A stretch of DNA of 64,000 bases from Comamonas sp. 26 (GTDB lineage: Bacteria > Pseudomonadota > Gammaproteobacteria > Burkholderiales > Burkholderiaceae_C). The translations under genes and the position numbers were made by a program. Positions 53,012-61,935 of this stretch are shown here, piece by piece (position 1 is the first letter of the stretch; each line of letters starts with the position of its first letter). Below the pieces are notes generated by a model. That model searched no databases and was not told where the DNA came from. It saw only the letters and a program-made list of their open reading frames with translations. The stretch is taken from NCBI RefSeq assembly GCF_002754475.1, contig NZ_PEFL01000003.1, positions 682,001-746,000 on the forward strand, read 5' to 3'.

Positions 53012-54190
53012 TTAACGCAGCAGGGACAGCACGCCTTGTGGCAGCTGGTTAGCCTGGGCCACCATGGCCGTACCGGCTTGCTGCAGAATCTGCGAGCGGC
53101 TCAGGTTGGCTGTTTCCGAAGCGAAGTCAGCATCCATGATGCGGCTTTTGGAAGCGGACAGATTTTCGCTGTTCACACTCAGGTTGGACACTACCGATTC
53201 AAAGCGGTTCTGAATGGCACCGAGGTCAGCACGTGCCGAGTTCACGGCCTTGAGGGCACCGTCCATGGCCAGAATGGCATTATCAGCACCATCAATAGTG
53301 GAGATGTCTACTCCTGCGAATCCATTACGAGCTTGGCCGCCGGAAACCACAGTTTCAGTCAAAGTACCCAGAGCGGCACCTGTGATATTGGTGTGGCCAG
53401 ATACCTTGACTTCAGAAGTGCGTGCAGTCACCGTCATCGCACCAGTAGCCGACATGGAGATGCCAGCCAGTGCCTGCGCATTCTCTGTCTTGCTAGCCGC
53501 CAGATCGAACGCAGCCTTCAGGGCTGTACCAGCATCTGCAGCATTGCGCCCAGTTTCCGCATCGATTTCAATCTTCACGCCATTGATATTGAGGCTGGCT
53601 TTTTCTGCAGGGTTGGTGAAGGTTGCATCCGTACCCGCTGCGTAAGCAAAGCTTTTGACTTCCTTGGTCTTCCACGAGCCCAGATCGGAAGTCTTGGCGC
53701 TGACAACGCTGTCAATATTGATGGTCTGGCCTTGGTTGGCACCCACCTGGAATGCCTTGCTGGTAAATGAGCCATCCAGCAAGTTGGTGCCGTTGAAGTT
53801 GGTCGTCGTTGCGACGCGGTCAATTTCACTGACCAGCTGGGACACTTCCTTTTGCAAGGCATCACGATCTTCTGTGGAGTTCGTAGCATTGCGGGATTGC
53901 ACAGCCAGTTCACGGATACGCTGCAGATTGGTACCAATGGTGCTCAAGGAACCTTCAGCTGTTTGAGCGAGCGAGACGCCGTCATTGGCATTTCGGGCTG
54001 CTTGATTCAGGCCGGTGACCTGAGTGCCCATGCGGGTAGCAATCGCCAGGCCTGCCGCGTCATCCTTTGCGCTATTGATGCGCATGCCGGACGACAGGCG
54101 CTGCATGGAAGTGGACAGCGAGGATTGCGAAGCACCCAGATTGCGCTGAGCGTTGAGCGACTGGATATTGGTGTTGATGGTCATTGCCAT
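53012..54190 (-). CDS. fliC: Flagellin, first copy
   Basis: The 392-residue flagellin has the N-terminal TINTNIQSLNAQRNLGASQS and MQRLSSGMRINSAKDDAAGL, and the C-terminal FASETANLSRSQILQQAGTA then QANQLPQGVLSLLR. Its terminal domains are very like those of the copy at 51530, so the pair arose by tandem duplication, while the central domains have diverged. A sigma-28 promoter at 54355-54382 and a leader of about 155 bases with a large hairpin precede it. The terminator after the gene is strong. All of this fits high, FliA-dependent expression as the main filament protein. Confidence 0.96.
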   Translation of the reverse strand: MAMTINTNIQSLNAQRNLGASQSSLSTSMQRLSSGMRINSAKDDAAGLAIATRMGTQVTGLNQAARNANDGVSLAQTAEGSLSTIGTNLQRIRELAVQSRNATNSTEDRDALQKEVSQLVSEIDRVATTTNFNGTNLLDGSFTSKAFQVGANQGQTINIDSVVSAKTSDLGSWKTKEVKSFAYAAGTDATFTNPAEKASLNINGVKIEIDAETGRNAADAGTALKAAFDLAASKTENAQALAGISMSATGAMTVTARTSEVKVSGHTNITGAALGTLTETVVSGGQARNGFAGVDISTIDGADNAILAMDGALKAVNSARADLGAIQNRFESVVSNLSVNSENLSASKSRIMDADFASETANLSRSQILQQAGTAMVAQANQLPQGVLSLLR

Positions 54191-54220
54191 GATGCGAACT
54201 CCTTGATGCGATCAAAACGT

Positions 54221-54260
54221 CGCCGCCACAGTGACCTGAAGCATTTCAGGGTGGGCGGCG
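54221..54260 (-). other. Hairpin in the flagellin leader
   Basis: CCTGAA-GCAT-TTCAGG (54235-54250) sits inside a longer pairing of CGCCGCCAC with GTGGGCGGCG (to 54260), with one bulged base. In the transcript it would lie about 30-70 bases before the start codon. It could stabilise the messenger or affect translation. Confidence 0.55.
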
Positions 54261-54354
54261 GCGGCAGCCCAATCCAGCACCCCAGCCTGCAGTTCCTTCG
54301 ATGTTTGCTGCTGTGGCTCGCTGGTTACAGGGCTTTGTTTCCCTGTTGATGTTG

Positions 54355-54382
54355 TTATCGGAGTCATCCCACAAAAACTTTA
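54355..54382 (-). promoter_or_regulatory. Sigma-28 (FliA) promoter of the first flagellin
   Basis: On the minus strand TAAAGTTT, a 12-base spacer and TCCGATAA match the consensus at 15 of 16 bases, with a spacer one base longer than usual. The divergent gap (54191-54571, 381 bases) also holds the probable motA promoter and no gene. Confidence 0.8.
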
Positions 54383-54480
54383 GAGAGTTCTGCAAATATT
54401 TTTTCTGGAAGTAACGGAGGCCGGACGTTGGGCATCGGTGTGTCGCTGTGCATCAGTGGCTGTTTGCGTCAGATTTCCCC

Positions 54481-54507
54481 TACATATCTCGCGCTAGCTG
54501 CCGATCT
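54481..54507 (+). promoter_or_regulatory. Probable sigma-28 promoter of motAB
   Basis: TACA, 15 bases, then GCCGATCT follow the pattern TAAA-N15-GCCGATAA with three mismatches. It lies 65 bases before the motA start. Confidence 0.5.
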
Positions 54508-54571
54508 ATCGTCCAAACGCCCAGCTTTTTGCGCCTATGGCGGCGGGCCAGCAACTCCACAATCGGCACCT

Positions 54572-55432
54572 ATGCTTGTTCTCATCGGTTATATCGTCGC
54601 CTTCGGCTGCATCTTTGGCATGTATGTGCTGCATGGCGGCAGCGTAGGCGTTCTTGTCAAGGCACTGCCGTTTGAGATGGTGACCATTGGTGGCGGCGCT
54701 CTGGGCGCTTTTATCGTCAGCAATCAGCCCAAGGTGCTCAAGGCTACGCTCAAGGCCATACCGGCTGCGCTCAAACCTTCGCGCTTCACCAAGGCGCGGT
54801 ATATGGAGATCATGGCGCTCTTATATGAGTTGCTGCAGAAGGCCCGCAAGGAGGGGCTGATGTCCATTGAGGCCGATGTGGAAGATCCGCAGGCATCGAC
54901 CGTGTTTCAGAATTACCCGCAGTTGATGGCGGACCATCATGTGATGGAGTTTCTGACCGACTATCTGCGCATGATGGTCTCGGGCAATCTGAACTCTCAC
55001 GAGATTGAAGCGCTGATGGACAGCGAAATTGAAGCTCATCATGCCGAGGCCCATGGCCCGGTGATGGCGCTGAACCGCCTGGCAGGCGCTTTGCCTGCCT
55101 TCGGTATTATTGCGGCCGTGCTGGGGGTGGTGAACACCATGGCCTTTGTGGGCCAGCCGCCTGCAGTACTGGGCGGCATGATTGCCTCGGCGCTGGTAGG
55201 AACCTTTCTGGGTATTTTGCTGGCCTATGGACTGGTCGAGCCCATGGCAGCCCTGCTGGAGCAGCGTGTGCAGGATGCGGCCAAGGAATTTGAATGTATC
55301 AAGGCCACCTTGCTGGCCAGCATGCAGGGCTATAACCCGGGCACGGCCATTGAGTTTGGCCGAAAGGTACTGTTCTCGACTGAGCGCCCCAGCTTTCTGG
55401 AGCTGGAAAACCACGTCAAGGGCAAGAAATGA
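54572..55432 (+). CDS. motA: Flagellar motor stator protein MotA
   Basis: MotA, with MotB, forms the proton-driven stator. The 286-residue protein starts LVLIGYIVAFGCIFGMYVLH and has four membrane helices, two at each end of a cytoplasmic loop. The loop carries the charged residues that touch FliG (KARYMEIMALLYELLQKARKE near residue 85). The third helix contains ALPAFGIIAAVLGVVNTMAF with the conserved proline. The ATG at 54572 was preferred because it begins the first helix; the longer frame from 54428 covers the promoter. motB follows after 42 bases. Confidence 0.94.
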   Translation: MLVLIGYIVAFGCIFGMYVLHGGSVGVLVKALPFEMVTIGGGALGAFIVSNQPKVLKATLKAIPAALKPSRFTKARYMEIMALLYELLQKARKEGLMSIEADVEDPQASTVFQNYPQLMADHHVMEFLTDYLRMMVSGNLNSHEIEALMDSEIEAHHAEAHGPVMALNRLAGALPAFGIIAAVLGVVNTMAFVGQPPAVLGGMIASALVGTFLGILLAYGLVEPMAALLEQRVQDAAKEFECIKATLLASMQGYNPGTAIEFGRKVLFSTERPSFLELENHVKGKK

Positions 55433-55474
55433 TGAGCAGTCACTTGCATTGCTGCTCTGATCTGGAGCGACTCC

Positions 55475-56536
55475 ATGGCTGACAAGAAGCTACAGCCTAT
55501 CATCATCAAGCGCGTGAAGAAGGCGGCCCATGTCCACCATGGTGGCGCCTGGAAGATTGCCTATGCCGACTTTGTGACGGCGATGATGGCGTTCTTCTTG
55601 CTGATGTGGCTGCTGGGATCGACCGCTCAGGGCGAGCTGCAAGGCATTGCGGCGTATTTCAATTCACCGCTGAAGGTGGCCATGTCGGGCGGCAGTGGAG
55701 CAGGCAATAGCTCCAGCATCGTGCCCGGTGGCGGCAACGACTTATCCAAGGTTCACGGCCAGGTGCGTCGCTCGGAAGCGGATGACAACGCCAACCGACG
55801 CTCCAGCCAGGCTATGGGGCGCGCTGATGAGTCCAAGCGGGATGCCCAGCGCCTGCATGCGCTCAAGGCCAAAGTGGAGGCGATGATTGCCAGCAATTCC
55901 AAGCTCAACGAATACCGCTCGCAAATCCGCACCGAGATCACCCAGGACGGACTGATGATCCAGATCGTTGACGAGCAAAACCGTCCCATGTTCGACAGCG
56001 GCAGCGCCTTGGTCAAACCTTATATGCGCGACATTCTTCGAGAAATTGGCGCAGCCATGGGTAATGCGGAGAACAGCATCAGTCTCTCTGGCCACACCGA
56101 TGCAGCGCCCTACGGCAATGCCGACCGTGGCTATAGCAACTGGGAGTTGTCCGCCGACCGTGCCAATGCGTCGCGCCGCGAACTGGTGGCCGCAGGCATG
56201 CCTATGGACAAGCTGGCGCGCGTGGTGGGCATGGCCAGCAGCGACCCCTTGCTGCCCGAGGAAACGCGCGCCGCGCAGAACCGCCGCATCACGATTACTG
56301 TGCTGACCAAGGAAGCCGAGCGCCGCATGCTGGGTCAGGACAAGGATCGCAACACGGAGCAGGTAGCCAGCGCCGAAGAGGCTGCCAGCACTATCAACAA
56401 GACCAAGGCAAGACCTGCTGCACCCAGCTCGGTCGCCCAGCAGTCTTTGGGGCCCAAGGAAGAGTTTGTTGTAACAAGCCCTGAAGTTGCCCCGGAGGCT
56501 GTCGAAAAGCCTGACAATGCACGCCCATCGCCATGA
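55475..56536 (+). CDS. motB: Flagellar motor stator protein MotB
   Basis: MotB anchors the stator to peptidoglycan. The 353-residue protein has one N-terminal helix with the proton-carrying aspartate D32 in WKIAYADFVTAMMAFFLLMW, then a plug/linker region. A C-terminal OmpA-like domain follows (DSGSALVKPYMRDILREIG, ISLSGHTDAAPYG, LSADRANASRRELVAAGM). The last 60 residues are low-complexity. It follows motA on the same strand and precedes cheY by 71 bases. Confidence 0.95.
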   Translation: MADKKLQPIIIKRVKKAAHVHHGGAWKIAYADFVTAMMAFFLLMWLLGSTAQGELQGIAAYFNSPLKVAMSGGSGAGNSSSIVPGGGNDLSKVHGQVRRSEADDNANRRSSQAMGRADESKRDAQRLHALKAKVEAMIASNSKLNEYRSQIRTEITQDGLMIQIVDEQNRPMFDSGSALVKPYMRDILREIGAAMGNAENSISLSGHTDAAPYGNADRGYSNWELSADRANASRRELVAAGMPMDKLARVVGMASSDPLLPEETRAAQNRRITITVLTKEAERRMLGQDKDRNTEQVASAEEAASTINKTKARPAAPSSVAQQSLGPKEEFVVTSPEVAPEAVEKPDNARPSP

Positions 56537-56607
56537 AGTTGACAAATTGTTACCATCACGGCTGAAGATTTGTTCCCACGCACCTATTCCGACCGAAAGG
56601 GCCTCTC

Positions 56608-56994
56608 GTGGCTAATGCCCTGCGATTTTTGATTGTTGACGACTTCTCCACCATGCGCCGTATCGTGCGCAACCTGCTCAAGGAGAGTGGCTTTGCCGAT
56701 GCCGATGAGGCCGAAGATGGCATGGTTGCCATCAACAAGCTGCGTGCCAGCAAGTTTGATTTTGTGGTGACCGACATCAACATGCCGAACATGAACGGCT
56801 TTCAGTTGCTGACCGAGATCAAGCAGGATGAGAAGCTCAAGCATCTACCTGTGCTGATGGTGACGGCCGAGGCCCGCAAGGAAGACATCGTCGCTGCAGC
56901 CCAGGGCGGCGCGGCTGGCTATATCGTCAAGCCCTTCACCAAGGCCACTCTGGAAGAGAAGGTCAACCTCATCATCAAGAAACTTGACCTCTAA
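56608..56994 (+). CDS. cheY: Chemotaxis response regulator CheY
   Basis: CheY-phosphate binds the flagellar switch and changes rotation direction. The 128-residue receiver domain has all key residues: D11 and D12, phospho-acceptor D56 in [13 protein letters not shown]86 in LMVTAEA and K108 in YIVKPFT. The start is the GTG at 56608 with GAAAGGG upstream, which gives the normal length; no suitable ATG lies nearby. cheZ starts 3 bases after its stop. cheA and cheW are not in the window. Confidence 0.96.
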   Translation: MANALRFLIVDDFSTMRRIVRNLLKESGFADADEAEDGMVAINKLRASKFDFVVTDINMPNMNGFQLLTEIKQDEKLKHLPVLMVTAEARKEDIVAAAQGGAAGYIVKPFTKATLEEKVNLIIKKLDL

Positions 56995-56997
56995 GCC

Positions 56998-57618
56998 ATG
57001 AGCAGCGACCCCGGGGCTTCTGTCAACGTCCATTACAAGATTGGCGTGCTCACACGCCAGTTGCATAACTCTCTCAATGAGCTGGGCTATGCGGATCGCT
57101 TGCGCGGCAGCATGGGTGAGTTGCCCGATGCGCAAAGCCGTTTGTCCTACATCGCCCGCCTGACGGGTGAGGCGGCGGACAAGGTGCTGGGCCAAGTCGA
57201 GGTGATGCAGAGCCAGCAGGATTCGCTGGCCGAGCGCTCCCGCTCCATGCGCGCAGAACTCATCAAGGATCCCGTGGCCGCTGTGGCCAAGGGCGGCGTG
57301 ATGAACTACCTGCAGGATGTGGAAGAAAGCACGCAGCAGACAGGCAGCCACCTGACCGAAATCATGATGGCGCAGGACTTTCATGACCTGACCGGCCAGG
57401 TCATTGCCCGCGTGGTGTCACTGGCGGCGGATCTGGAGTCGCAGCTGCTGGAGCTGTTGATTCAGACCTCGCCCGAAACCGCTCAGGCACCAGCTCTGGC
57501 GCCTGTGGAAGCCGAGCAGCCCAAGCTCGCCGGCCCTGTGGTGGACCCGGAAAACACGGTGGATGTGGTGACATCGCAAACGCAGGTGGATGATCTGCTG
57601 GCGAGTCTGGGCTTTTAA
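56998..57618 (+). CDS. cheZ: CheY phosphatase CheZ
   Basis: CheZ removes the phosphate from CheY. The 206-residue helical protein has the signature MMAQDFHDLTGQVIARV, in which D130 and the catalytic Q134 match D143 and Q147 of E. coli CheZ. The C-terminus ends DDLLASLGF, the conserved CheY-binding tail. Directly downstream of cheY, as usual. A dispersed repeat and a terminator follow it. Confidence 0.94.
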   Translation: MSSDPGASVNVHYKIGVLTRQLHNSLNELGYADRLRGSMGELPDAQSRLSYIARLTGEAADKVLGQVEVMQSQQDSLAERSRSMRAELIKDPVAAVAKGGVMNYLQDVEESTQQTGSHLTEIMMAQDFHDLTGQVIARVVSLAADLESQLLELLIQTSPETAQAPALAPVEAEQPKLAGPVVDPENTVDVVTSQTQVDDLLASLGF

Positions 57619-57624
57619 AAAAAG

Positions 57625-57665
57625 AATAGCTGCTTGCGCTTGATGCATAAGCGCTGGAGCCTGAA
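57625..57665. repeat. AGCTGCTTGCGC-type repeat
   Basis: AATAGCTGCTTGCGCTTGA and TGCATAAGCGCTGGAGCC make the cleanest copy of the family in the window. It lies 6 bases after the cheZ stop codon. Confidence 0.65.
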
Positions 57666-57702
57666 AACAGTCTGATCTTTCTGTAGGTCAGGCTGTTTTT
57701 TT
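57664..57702 (+). terminator. Terminator after cheZ
   Basis: AAAACAGTCTGA (57664-57675) pairs with TCAGGCTGTTTT (57688-57699), with one G-U pair, followed by a T-tract. Confidence 0.8.
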
Positions 57703-57732
57703 ATGGGCGGTTTGTTGCCGGACGCAGGCGAC

Positions 57733-57763
57733 AAAAAACCCGCATGTCACAGGAGCATGCGGG
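57733..57763 (-). terminator. Terminator after fliE
   Basis: CCCGCATG (57739-57746) pairs with CATGCGGG (57756-57763). On the minus strand a T6 tract follows. It faces the cheZ terminator. Confidence 0.8.
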
Positions 57764-57804
57764 CAAGCCTTGGAGGGCAATCTGCCGTGCCTGAGGTGCG
57801 GAAA

Positions 57805-58113
57805 TCACACCTGCATATTCATCACATCCGAGTAAGCCTGTACCAGACGGTTGCGTACCTGCAGCGTGGCCTGAAAGCCGATTTGCGACTTTTGCATGGC
57901 GAGCATGGTCTGCTCAAGGCTCACGGCCGGGTTTTCCAGTTGCACTTCGCGCTGCAGCTGGCTGGAGTTGTTTTGCGCAGAGCTGACCGATTGCAGCGCG
58001 CTTTGAAGGGCTTGGCCAAATCCGCCAGCTACGGGCGCAGTGCCGGCACCGCCGACTTTGGTGAGCTGGGTGCCCAGCTGGGCGGGGGAGAGGGCAGGGA
58101 TCTTCAGGTCCAT
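57805..58113 (-). CDS. fliE: Flagellar MS-ring/rod junction protein FliE
   Basis: FliE joins the MS ring to the rod and is among the first exported subunits. The 102-residue protein has the typical C-terminal half (NPAVSLEQTMLAMQKSQIGF, then ATLQVRNRLVQAYSDVMNM). The ATG at 58113 gives the normal length; the open frame extends 95 codons upstream through the fliF start and was rejected. It is divergent from fliF with a 173-base gap, the common arrangement in gammaproteobacteria and betaproteobacteria. Confidence 0.94.
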   Translation of the reverse strand: MDLKIPALSPAQLGTQLTKVGGAGTAPVAGGFGQALQSALQSVSSAQNNSSQLQREVQLENPAVSLEQTMLAMQKSQIGFQATLQVRNRLVQAYSDVMNMQV

Positions 58114-58286
58114 ATCAATATCCAACAGGCTTGATGAGTTGGAGGTGATCGTAGTTTTTTCGGCAGATGGCAGACGGGTAATAAATGGGTGAATCGACGC
58201 TCTTATCGAGGGAACGCGATGGCCGTGAGTCCGAATAATCCACTGGACGCTAGACCTCGTGTGGGGTCTGACACCATGGAACCAAG

Positions 58287-59984
58287 ATGTCTGCTGTAGC
58301 TGAAGTACCTGTCCCCAATGCTGTGCCTGTTTCCCGCCCTGCGATGACGCAGCGCTGGAATGCGCTCGATCGCGGTCAGCGTCTTCGCTGGGGTGCACTG
58401 GCTGCGCTGGTCGCTGTCGGTATCGTGGCCGCAGCGGTGTTCTACCGCCAGCCTGATTACAAGATGCTGTTCTCCAATGTCGGCGACAAGGATGGCGGTG
58501 CCATCGTGGCGCAGCTGACGCAGATGAACGTGCCTTACAAGTACAGCGAAGGTGGCGGCTCCATCCTGATCCCTGCAGACCGCGTGCACGATGTGCGCCT
58601 GAAGCTGGCCACGCAGGGCCTGCCCAAAGGCTCGGTGACTGGATTTGAGCTGATGGAGAACAGTAAATTCGGCATCACCCAGTTTCAGGAGCGCCTGAAT
58701 TTTCAGCGCGGGCTGGAGGGTGAGCTGACCCGCTCCATCCTCGCGCTCAACGCGGTGCAAAGCGCGCGCGTGCATCTGGCATTGCCCAATCAAAACGGAT
58801 TTTTCCGCGAGCAGCAAAAGCCGTCGGCCTCTGTGCTGCTGAGCGTTCACCCAGGCCGGGTGCTGGACCGCGCGCAGATTGCCGGCATCGTGCATCTGGT
58901 GGCATCAAGCGTGCCTGAGATGGAACCCGGTGCCGTCAGCGTGCTGGACGATACGGGCAAGCTGCTGTCGCAGTCGCCAGACGGCAGCGCTGGCAGCGTG
59001 GACATGCAGCAGTTTCTCTACACCCAGCAGGTAGAGCAGCAATATGTGCGCCGCATTCTGGACATTCTGGAGCCCGTCGTCGGCAAGAACAATGTGAAGG
59101 CCCAGGTTTCGGCAGACCTGGACTTCAGCCAGACCGAATCGACCTCTGAGCAGCACCGCCCCAACCAGGCGGGTGACAGCGGTGCAGTGCGCAGCCAGCA
59201 GGTGATGGAGACGGGGGGCGAAGCCAAGGCCACTCCGCCCACCGGCGTTCCCGGTGCTACCAGCAACCAGCCACCGACAAACTCCACAGCGCCGATCAAC
59301 GGTGCCAACCCGGCACCTCAGGCTGCTGATGGTGGTCAGGGCCGTGGTGCGCAGGGCAGCGGCAAGCGAGAGTCGATTACCAATTACGAAGTGGACAAGA
59401 CCGTCAAGGTCACACGCGGCAGTACCGGCAATATCAAGCGTCTGACGGCGGCGGTGGTTGTCAACGCACCGGCGGCGGTGGCTGCGGGCGATGCCACTAC
59501 GGCGGCGGCTGCGGCAGCAGTCAGCTCGGGTATGCGAGCGCTTTCGGCCCAGCAGCAAGAGCAATTGCTGATGCTGGTGCGCGAGACCGTGGGCTACAGC
59601 GCCGAGCGCGGCGACTCGGTCAATCTGGTCAGCGCGCCATTCATGGATAGCGGCGCTGCACCGGTCGAGCTGCCCATGTGGAAAGACCCTGAAATTCAGG
59701 CCATGGCCAAGAGCCTTGGCGTGCCGATTGCGCTGGCACTGTTTGGTGCGCTGGTGCTGCTGGGCCTGGTTCGTCCCTTGCTCAAGGCAAGCAAGACGGC
59801 GCCCGGTGGCCAGCTCAACGCGATTGAAGGCGATGCGCTGGACCGCCCAGCCTTGGCCGCCCCTGTGACGGATCTGTCGCCCACCAAGGAGCAGGAACGC
59901 ATGGATCAGGCGCGCAGCCTGGCCAAGCAGAACCCGATTGCGGTGGCGAACATTGTGAAGACTTGGATAAATGGTGAGAGCTAA
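58287..59984 (+). CDS. fliF: Flagellar MS-ring protein FliF
   Basis: FliF builds the MS ring in the inner membrane, the base of the flagellum. The 565-residue protein has a membrane helix near residues 33-53 and another near 472-490. Between them lie the ring-building domains with NVGDKDGGAIVAQLTQMNVPY, GFELMENSKFGITQFQERLN and the conserved SARVHLALPNQNGFFREQ. The C-terminal tail should bind FliG. A glycine/proline/alanine-rich insert lies at about residues 305-360. A stop-codon-anchored repeat begins right after the TAA and separates it from fliG. Confidence 0.95.
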   Translation: MSAVAEVPVPNAVPVSRPAMTQRWNALDRGQRLRWGALAALVAVGIVAAAVFYRQPDYKMLFSNVGDKDGGAIVAQLTQMNVPYKYSEGGGSILIPADRVHDVRLKLATQGLPKGSVTGFELMENSKFGITQFQERLNFQRGLEGELTRSILALNAVQSARVHLALPNQNGFFREQQKPSASVLLSVHPGRVLDRAQIAGIVHLVASSVPEMEPGAVSVLDDTGKLLSQSPDGSAGSVDMQQFLYTQQVEQQYVRRILDILEPVVGKNNVKAQVSADLDFSQTESTSEQHRPNQAGDSGAVRSQQVMETGGEAKATPPTGVPGATSNQPPTNSTAPINGANPAPQAADGGQGRGAQGSGKRESITNYEVDKTVKVTRGSTGNIKRLTAAVVVNAPAAVAAGDATTAAAAAAVSSGMRALSAQQQEQLLMLVRETVGYSAERGDSVNLVSAPFMDSGAAPVELPMWKDPEIQAMAKSLGVPIALALFGALVLLGLVRPLLKASKTAPGGQLNAIEGDALDRPALAAPVTDLSPTKEQERMDQARSLAKQNPIAVANIVKTWINGES

Positions 59985-60083
59985 CCCCCTGAGGCGCTGA
60001 CGCGCCTTCCCCCTTTCTCTACGCGCTTCGCGCTAGGGAAGGGAGACGACACCTTCGCTGCGGGGCGGCCCTTGCTTGGCATC
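59985..60083 (+). repeat. Stop-codon-anchored structured repeat, copy D
   Basis: It begins immediately after the fliF TAA with CCCCCTGAGGCGC. It contains a hairpin with apex GCGCTTCGCGC and the shared tail CTTCGCTGCGGGGCGGCCC. Its outer stem is weaker than in copies A to C. It sits inside the fliF-fliG operon. Confidence 0.78.
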
Positions 60084-60125
60084 CCTGGCATGGGGTGGTT
60101 GAACAACTAGTAAAGAGTTTTGAAT

Positions 60126-61121
60126 ATGGACGATAGAGGTCTGAACGACGCCGCCATCTTGTTGGTCTCCCTCGGTGAGGAAGAGGCGGCTGAGGTGTTC
60201 AAGCATCTCTCGCCCAAGGAAGTGCAGAAGCTGGGCGAGACCATCGCACGCATGCGTGGTGTGACGCGGGAGAAGGTTGATTTTGTGATTGAGCGCTTCA
60301 CCAGCGATGCCGCCTCGCAGAGCTTGTTGGTAGACGACGCCAGCGACTATGTGCGTTCGGTGTTGAAGCGCGCGCTGGGCGATGACAAGGCGGCGCTGCT
60401 GATTGATCGCATCATGCAGGGCGGCGATATCTCGGGCATTGAAAGCCTGAAGTGGATGGACCCGCTGTCCGTGGCCGAGCTGCTGCGCGGTGAGCATCCG
60501 CAGATCGTGGCAGCCATTTTGGTGCATCTGGAATTTGAGCAGGCCGCTGCCGTGCTGATGCAACTGCCAGAACGCTTTCGCAGCGAAGTCATGCTGCGCG
60601 TGGCAACGCTGGAAGGCATTCAGCCCACGGCACTCAAAGACCTGAACGAGGTGCTGTTCAAGGTGCTGGCGGGTGGCGACAAGATTCGCAAGACCTCGCT
60701 GGGCGGCGTCAAGACGGCGGCTGAAATGCTCAACCAGATGGCCGGCAATGCCGATGTGGCGGTGCTGGATACCATCCGCAACTACGACCCCGAGCTGGCC
60801 CAGAAGATCATGGACAAGATGTTTGTCTTCGACGATCTGGTCAAGCTGGACGATCGTTCGGTGCAGATGGTGCTGCGCGAAGTTGTGTCCGAGACACTGA
60901 TCGTTGCGCTCAAGGGCGGCTCCATGGAAGTGCGCGACAAAATTCTGGCCAATATGTCCATGCGTGCCGCCGAGTCGCTGCGCGAAGATCTGGATGGCCG
61001 TGGGCCCATGCGCCTGTCCGAAGTGGAAGCGCAGCAAAAGGAAATTCTCAAGGTTGTGCGTCGCCTGGTCGAAGAAGGGCAGGTGACTATCGGCAATAGC
61101 GCGGAGGACAGCTATGTCTAA
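60126..61121 (+). CDS. fliG: Flagellar motor switch protein FliG
   Basis: FliG is the torque-generating rotor protein. The 331-residue length matches the E. coli protein. Visible are the N-terminal FliF-binding part (AAILLVSLGEEEAAEVFKHL), the EHPQ-type motif of the middle domain (LLRGEHPQIVAAILVHLE) and the C-terminal charged ridge (DLVKLDDRSVQMVLREV, then MSMRAAESLREDLDGRGPM). The ATG at 60126 was chosen over a TTG at 60120. It overlaps fliH by eight bases and lies 141 bases after fliF. Confidence 0.96.
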   Translation: MDDRGLNDAAILLVSLGEEEAAEVFKHLSPKEVQKLGETIARMRGVTREKVDFVIERFTSDAASQSLLVDDASDYVRSVLKRALGDDKAALLIDRIMQGGDISGIESLKWMDPLSVAELLRGEHPQIVAAILVHLEFEQAAAVLMQLPERFRSEVMLRVATLEGIQPTALKDLNEVLFKVLAGGDKIRKTSLGGVKTAAEMLNQMAGNADVAVLDTIRNYDPELAQKIMDKMFVFDDLVKLDDRSVQMVLREVVSETLIVALKGGSMEVRDKILANMSMRAAESLREDLDGRGPMRLSEVEAQQKEILKVVRRLVEEGQVTIGNSAEDSYV

Positions 61122-61935
61122 CGGCCAGTCTTCACGCTCCAGTTCGCGCTTTATTCCGCAGGAAGAGATTGACGACAGCGCTGTGGTGAAGTGGCGCTTT
61201 GGCGCGGTGGATGCGCCGTGCGGTACTTTCAAGCCGATGCAGACGGCTGCCTTCATTCCTGCAGGCTCACCCCAGTTCAACGGTTTTTCGCCGCACATCG
61301 CGCACCAGCCTCAGGTGTTGCCTGAGGTGGATGTGGTGGAGCAGGAACCTGCAGAGCCCGCTTTTGATGAAGAGCAGCTGCAGCAATTGCTGCAGCAGGC
61401 CCGCGAAGAAGGCCATGCCAAAGGTCTTGCTGAAGGCAAAGCGCAGGCCCAGCAGCAATGGCAGCAGCGCATGGATGACCATATCAGCGGCGAAGGCCGC
61501 GAAAGTGTGCGCCGGGTTAACAGCGTGCTGCAGGGGCTGGAAGACAACTTCAAGCAGATGCAGAGCGCCACGGCGCAAGAGCTGCTGAACCTGGCCTGCG
61601 ACATTGCCCGGCAGGTGGTGCGTCAGGAGCTGCGCAGCCAGCCACAGGCCTTGCTGCCCGTGATTCGCGAAGCGCTGGACATGCTGGTCGAAGAAAGCCG
61701 CCCGGTGACCGTGCGCCTCAATCCTGCCGACTTTGAAGTGCTCGATGAGCCCCTGCGTGCCGAGCATGGCGCGCACAGCCGCATTCAGTGGGTGGGCGAT
61801 GCCTCTATTGCGGCGGGCGATGTGAAGGTTGAGTCTGGCGGTGCCGAGATTGATGGTGGTCTGGAAAAGCGCTGGCGCCGTGCTGTGGCTGCGCTGGGCC
61901 TGGTCTCCACCTGGTACGAGGGAGACAAGGCATGA
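61114..61935 (+). CDS. fliH: Flagellar export ATPase regulator FliH
   Basis: FliH dimerises and binds the export ATPase FliI. The 273-residue protein has a variable N-terminus, then a long helical stretch rich in glutamine and glutamate ([20 protein letters not shown] near residue 90). The conserved C-terminal domain follows ([20 protein letters not shown], then [13 protein letters not shown]). It overlaps both fliG (8 bases) and fliI (4 bases). Confidence 0.9.
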   Translation: MSNGQSSRSSSRFIPQEEIDDSAVVKWRFGAVDAPCGTFKPMQTAAFIPAGSPQFNGFSPHIAHQPQVLPEVDVVEQEPAEPAFDEEQLQQLLQQAREEGHAKGLAEGKAQAQQQWQQRMDDHISGEGRESVRRVNSVLQGLEDNFKQMQSATAQELLNLACDIARQVVRQELRSQPQALLPVIREALDMLVEESRPVTVRLNPADFEVLDEPLRAEHGAHSRIQWVGDASIAAGDVKVESGGAEIDGGLEKRWRRAVAALGLVSTWYEGDKA

